A DNA stretch of 7,488 nucleotides from DATNBT01 sp964579765 (GTDB lineage: Bacteria; Acidobacteriota; Vicinamibacteria; Vicinamibacterales; CAVVIG01): positions 1 to 7,488 of the forward strand of contig CAZOIK010000444.1 of assembly GCA_964579765.1 (NCBI GenBank). Reading direction: 5' to 3'. The first letter of the stretch is position 1; each line of letters starts with the position of its first letter. Shown in pieces: positions 6,347-7,488 of the stretch. The translations under genes were made by a program, and so were the position numbers. Below the pieces are notes generated by a model that saw only the letters and a list, made by a program, of their open reading frames with translations, was not told the DNA's origin and did no database searches.

Positions 6347-7130
6347 AACCGGAAGTCGGCGCCGCGAGCAGGCGGCGCACTTGTTCGAGATCCTCGGGCG
6401 TATCCACGCTCATCGAGTCGTACGGCGTTTCCACGGCTTTGATCCGGATGCCGTGTTCGAGCGCCCGGAGCTGTTCGAGCGATTCGGCGCGTTCGAGCGG
6501 CGTCGCCTCGAGGCTCGCCAGCACCAGCAGCACCTGACGCCGGTAGGCGTACAGGCCGATATGTCTGAAGTAGGGCGGCCAGCCGCCGCGGGGATCGCGG
6601 ACGTGCGGAATGGGCGCGCGCGAGAAGTAGAGCGCGAAGCCTCCGCGATCGACCACGACCTTTACGACGTTGCTGTCGAGCAGCTCGGCCGGTTCCGTGA
6701 TGCGCTTGTACAAGGTCGCCATCTGGACGGACGGATCCGCGAGCAGCGGCGCGACGACCTGGTCGATGGCGCGCGGATCGATGAGCGGCTCGTCGCCCTG
6801 CACGTTCACGACGATGTCCACGTCCATGCCGGCGACGATTTCCGCGAGGCGATCCGTGCCAGATCGGTGCGTGGCTTTCGTGAGCCGGACGCGGCCGCCG
6901 AACTCGTTGACGCGCGTCGCGATGCGCAGGTCGTCTGTGGCGACGATGACCTCGGCGACCGACGCCGCGGCGGACGCGCGGCGGTAGACGTGCTCGATCA
7001 TCGGCCGGCCGTCGATGTCGGCGAGCGGCTTGCCCGGAAAGCGCGTCGAGGCGAAACGAGCGGGAATGAAGGCGACGACTTGCTGCGGAAATTTCCGATC
7101 GACCGTAGAGCCAGTCGATGAGGGGTGCAC
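6345..7130 (-). CDS. kdsB: 3-deoxy-manno-octulosonate cytidylyltransferase (CMP-Kdo synthetase)
   Basis: Activates Kdo with CTP to CMP-Kdo, the donor for lipid A glycosylation. From GTG at 7130 the product is 261 residues (E. coli 248). Hallmarks are IPARFASTRFPGKPLADIDG (22-41), VIVATDD (62-68), THRSGTDRLAEI (87-98), VNVQGDEPLI (108-117), YFSRAPIPHVRD (168-179), RHIGLYAYRR (189-198), PLERAESLEQLRALEHG (211-227) and MSVDTPEDLE (240-249). D113 and D243 are the expected Mg2+ ligands. The start is uncertain: an in-frame GTG at 7145 adds five residues, and the only upstream stop lies at 7182-7184. Neither start has a ribosome site. I prefer 7130 because a TATACT box covers the codons between the two and the shorter form is nearer the family length. 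First gene of the block, 8 nt before pyrG. Confidence 0.95.
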   Translation of the reverse strand: MHPSSTGSTVDRKFPQQVVAFIPARFASTRFPGKPLADIDGRPMIEHVYRRASAAASVAEVIVATDDLRIATRVNEFGGRVRLTKATHRSGTDRLAEIVAGMDVDIVVNVQGDEPLIDPRAIDQVVAPLLADPSVQMATLYKRITEPAELLDSNVVKVVVDRGGFALYFSRAPIPHVRDPRGGWPPYFRHIGLYAYRRQVLLVLASLEATPLERAESLEQLRALEHGIRIKAVETPYDSMSVDTPEDLEQVRRLLAAPTSG

Positions 7131-7135
7131 GGCGA

Positions 7136-7143
7136 AGTATAAC
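7136..7143. promoter_or_regulatory. Overlapping divergent -10 boxes between kdsB and the plus-strand gene
   Basis: The octamer AGTATAAC reads TATAAC rightward (7138-7143) and TATACT leftward (7136-7141). Leftward it is preceded by TGT, making the extended -10 form TGTTATACT, and it ends 5 nt before the GTG at 7130, implying a leaderless kdsB mRNA. Rightward it would start RNA near 7150 and leave a leader of about 60 nt for the gene at 7213; its -35 (TCGATG, 7115-7120, 17-nt spacer) is weak. No strong -35 is seen on either side. Confidence 0.45.
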
Positions 7144-7200
7144 ACGACGCGACGTAGTGCGGGCCTTTGGGCCTGCCTTGGTCATTGCGCGACGGACACG

Positions 7201-7206
7201 AAGAGG
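7201..7206 (+). promoter_or_regulatory. Ribosome-binding site selecting a TTG start
   Basis: AAGAGG lies 6 nt before TTG at 7213 and 21 nt before the ATG at 7228. In-frame TAA at 7210-7212 rules out any earlier start. The spacing favours TTG over the in-frame GTG (7225) or ATG (7228). Confidence 0.6.
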
Positions 7207-7212
7207 TTCTAA

Positions 7213-7488
7213 TTGTCCAATCCGGTGATGACCAGGCGCACGGTCACGTTCGTCGTCGTTCTGGGCGCACTCGCCGCGTGGCTGGCGGCCGCGGCGACGT
7301 CTGGCGTACAGCCGGCGCGTCCGACGATCGCGACCGCGCCGGCGCCGATCGACGTGCGCGGCGAGGCGCTGGCGGCTGAAATCGAACGGCTGCACGATCG
7401 CTTGCGGCCGACCGTCGCGCCGGAACACGGCCGGAATCTCTTCCAGTTCGCCGAGCCGCGCCGTGCGGACCGTGCGCCCGTCGCGGCG
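7213..7488 (+). CDS. Membrane-anchored protein of unknown function, N-terminal 92 residues (runs off the right edge)
   Basis: An open frame from TTG at 7213 to the window end, without a stop, divergent from kdsB. Visible parts are a short basic lead (M-TRR, residues 6-9), one hydrophobic helix at about 10-29 (FVVVLGALAAWLAAAA) that is a signal anchor or uncleaved signal peptide, and a Pro/Ala/Thr-rich linker (33-45). Then comes PIDVRGEALAAEIERLHDRL (45-64), a likely amphipathic helix, and RNLFQFAEP (74-82). The single N-terminal helix, Pro-rich linker and RN-[LP]-F-type motif recall periplasm-facing pilus or secretion alignment proteins such as PilP or GspC. That is only an analogy and I do not assign it. 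Codon use (GC-rich third positions) matches the neighbours, and the ribosome site plus upstream stop support it as real. Starting at ATG 7228 would remove five residues. Confidence 0.72.
   Translation, partial: MSNPVMTRRTVTFVVVLGALAAWLAAAATSGVQPARPTIATAPAPIDVRGEALAAEIERLHDRLRPTVAPEHGRNLFQFAEPRRADRAPVAA

Noticed and set aside
6455..6499. GTTCGAGCG three times at an exact 18-bp period inside kdsB
   Set aside because: It encodes the KdsB-typical LERAESLEQLRALEHG segment, where Leu-Glu recurs every six residues, so protein conservation explains the repeat.
4726..6537. 603-codon open frame on the plus strand opposite pyrG and the end of kdsB
   Set aside because: Shadow of a GC-rich gene: the product is rich in Arg, Ala, Asp and Glu without domains, and the opposite strand carries unmistakable pyrG and kdsB.
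7161..7174. GGGCCT repeated at 7161 and 7169, possible small hairpin in the divergent spacer
   Set aside because: Only a 4-bp self-complementary GGCC stem; too weak to call.
7208..7213. TCTAAT as a -10 box for the plus-strand gene (with TTGCGC at 7185, 17-nt spacer)
   Set aside because: Transcription from it would start past the TTG and lose the AAGAGG ribosome site; it works only if the ATG at 7228 is used, which has no site of its own.
6337..7428. Minus-strand upstream extension of the pyrG frame to 7428, as if pyrG carried a 364-residue N-terminal domain
   Set aside because: It overlaps kdsB in another frame, is Arg-rich without fold signals, and pyrG has a strong ribosome site at its canonical ATG.

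Overview
This is a dense, high-GC (roughly two-thirds G+C by eye) stretch of a Gram-negative chromosome. Nearly everything belongs to one leftward (minus-strand) gene block for making 3-deoxy-D-manno-octulosonate (Kdo), the sugar linking lipid A to the LPS core. The composition, the frequent GTG/TTG starts and the protein sequences suggest Acidobacteriota, perhaps Vicinamibacteria. This is an impression; a deltaproteobacterium-like lineage is the main alternative. No mobile elements, tRNAs, rRNAs or CRISPR arrays are visible.

Layout in transcription order (right to left). kdsB (CMP-Kdo synthetase) is followed after 8 nt by pyrG (CTP synthase). A 95-nt gap then holds a degenerate CACGAAG repeat, an inverted repeat and a TATAAT box. 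Next come four overlapping genes: kdsA (Kdo8P synthase), kdsD (arabinose-5-P isomerase), kdsC (Kdo8P phosphatase) and lapB (TPR/rubredoxin-like regulator of LPS synthesis). After a 43-nt gap with a perfect hairpin comes a CPA2/Kef-type cation:proton antiporter that runs off the left edge. At the right edge a plus-strand gene for a small membrane-anchored protein of unknown function diverges from kdsB and runs off the window.

The enzymes form a complete route: ribulose-5-P to arabinose-5-P (KdsD), to Kdo8P (KdsA), to Kdo (KdsC), to CMP-Kdo (KdsB). PyrG supplies the CTP for the last step. LapB, which in E. coli couples LPS export status to FtsH-dependent LpxC turnover, would place flux control in the same unit. 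All catalytic residues I could check are present.

I did not find an evidently new multi-gene system. The most interesting points are lapB directly after kdsC, the possible leaderless starts of kdsA and kdsB, the overlapping back-to-back -10 boxes between kdsB and the unknown gene, and that unknown gene itself.
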